A DNA stretch of 64,000 bases, from assembly GCA_023421675.1 (NCBI GenBank), contig JAEZTC010000001.1:354517-418516 (forward strand), in the 5' to 3' direction. The notes beneath the pieces are model-generated. The model was given only the letters and a program-made list of their open reading frames with translations. It was not told the origin of the DNA and made no database searches. Below, piece after piece: positions 63,408 through 64,000 of this stretch. The position numbers were made by a program, and so were the translations under genes. Source of the stretch: Bacillota bacterium. Lineage in GTDB: Bacteria > Bacillota > Clostridia > Acetivibrionales > JANLFN01. Numbering within the stretch: the first letter of the stretch is position 1; each line of letters starts with the position of its first letter.

Positions 63408-64000
63408 ATGTTTAAAAGAGTTACAAATAAAATAATTGCGATGCTACTTGTAATATTTATGGTATGTAGCTTGTTGCAAAGCTTGGATGTAGGGGCTACA
63501 TATGTTTATGCAGATACCTTGATAGGCGGTTCTTATACTAATATGAAGGAAATAACATATTCACCTCAGGATATAAAGTTATATACTGTTGAAAGAGATC
63601 CAAGTTTAGATTATGCTTTCTTTAAATTTACTGCAGATTTTGAGGGACCCTGTACAATTAGTTTATCTGATGTTAATAGTTTTGCGTATGTAATTGCCAA
63701 TGATTCTGGCTTTGATACTGGTCCGGATGAGGGCAATCCAGTATTAGGTCTGACTAATAATTTAAATTATACTTTTAGTGTTGTTGCAGGAAATACTTAT
63801 TATTTAAGGCTATACTCATCTTTAGCTGATTTTGTTGCGCCAATATCGATTAGTGCTTTGAACGCAAATCCTTCAAAAGCAATAACAGCTTTTAACTTTA
63901 AAGGCTTAACGCCGAATGTAACCGGAACAGTAAATGAAGCAAGCAAAACAATAGCTCTGACAGTACCATACGGAACAGATGTAACTTCACTGGTTCCTAC
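63408..64000 (+). CDS. Secreted surface protein with DUF5018-like domain, 5' part
   Basis: An ATG at 63408 with CGGAGGG seven bases upstream opens a frame that runs to the window's end (197 residues visible). The protein has a signal peptide (about 8-36, cleavage after YADT or near VYA), a beta-rich N-terminal domain (about 37-160, bacterial pre-peptidase or carbohydrate-binding style) and the start of a domain with KAITAFNFKGLTPNVTGTVN. I recognise this as the repeat unit found in SLH-bearing surface proteins of Clostridia and Paenibacillus. It is probably a second large wall-anchored protein. Confidence 0.75.
   Translation, partial: MFKRVTNKIIAMLLVIFMVCSLLQSLDVGATYVYADTLIGGSYTNMKEITYSPQDIKLYTVERDPSLDYAFFKFTADFEGPCTISLSDVNSFAYVIANDSGFDTGPDEGNPVLGLTNNLNYTFSVVAGNTYYLRLYSSLADFVAPISISALNANPSKAITAFNFKGLTPNVTGTVNEASKTIALTVPYGTDVTSLVP

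Noticed and set aside
1..64000. CRISPR arrays, tRNA or rRNA genes, transposases and prophage genes
   Set aside because: No regularly spaced identical repeats, cloverleaf sequences, rRNA segments or recognisable mobile-element proteins were found.

Overview
The window looks like chromosome of a low-G+C, anaerobic, endospore-forming member of the Clostridia. The assignment is an inference from gene content: two CotF-type spore coat proteins, YunB, a SpoVB/MurJ-type flippase, a [FeFe]-hydrogenase-like sensor, an SLH-anchored surface protein, many AGGAGG-type ribosome binding sites and sporulation-type promoters. The gene set would suit a relative of Clostridium cluster III (Ruminiclostridium-like), but the sequence alone does not settle the genus. 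I see no rRNA, tRNA, CRISPR array, IS transposase or phage gene.

Region 1-10.7 kb: the 3' part of a MocR-type aminotransferase regulator, a lipid flippase of the MurJ/SpoVB family, an NfeD-flotillin (yuaF-floT) operon, an MFS transporter, and a tandem family of beta-lactamase-fold lipoproteins. Only the last lipoprotein copy keeps all catalytic motifs. Between copies 2 and 3 lies a mosaic of decayed duplicates: a lipoprotein 3' end, the flotillin 3' end with its terminator, a promoter region, and a truncated lipoprotein gene. Region 10.7-24 kb: an EF-hand protein, a BmrCD-like heterodimeric ABC exporter, an alpha/beta hydrolase, a coat-protein pair under a sigma-G-like promoter, pyruvate kinase with an attenuator-like leader, a soluble hydrogenase-like/chemotaxis-signalling fusion, a VanW protein and an efflux permease.

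Region 24-47.4 kb: a split phosphorelay (hybrid kinase, Hpt, single receiver), proBA behind a long structured leader, and a dense cell-envelope block. This block holds alanine racemase, a FemAB-type bridge enzyme, a membrane M1-like peptidase, PBP2, PBP1A, bactofilin with an M23 peptidase, and YunB. A chemoreceptor and an RlmCD-type rRNA methyltransferase follow.

Region 47.4-64 kb is accessory in character, and parts are visibly richer in G+C. A 1463-residue SLH surface protein is transcribed away from a two-gene signalling system: a hybrid kinase with two kinase modules and a response regulator with a SARP-like output. An enoate-reductase-like flavoenzyme follows. The promoters of the SLH gene and the flavoenzyme gene carry the same element: two TTGTTTA heptamers 11 bp apart, then 11 bp, then a -10 box. 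Such spacing is what SARP-type activators recognise, so I infer that the system controls both genes. The far end holds an aldo/keto reductase behind a palindromic operator, an AgrC/AgrA-like pair without agrBD, a tandem LytTR site in front of a small LemA-like membrane protein, and the start of another secreted surface protein that runs off the window.

Many genes end in strong intrinsic terminators, several of them bidirectional between convergent genes. For ten genes I moved the start from the longest open frame, in most cases to the codon that sits behind a Shine-Dalgarno sequence.
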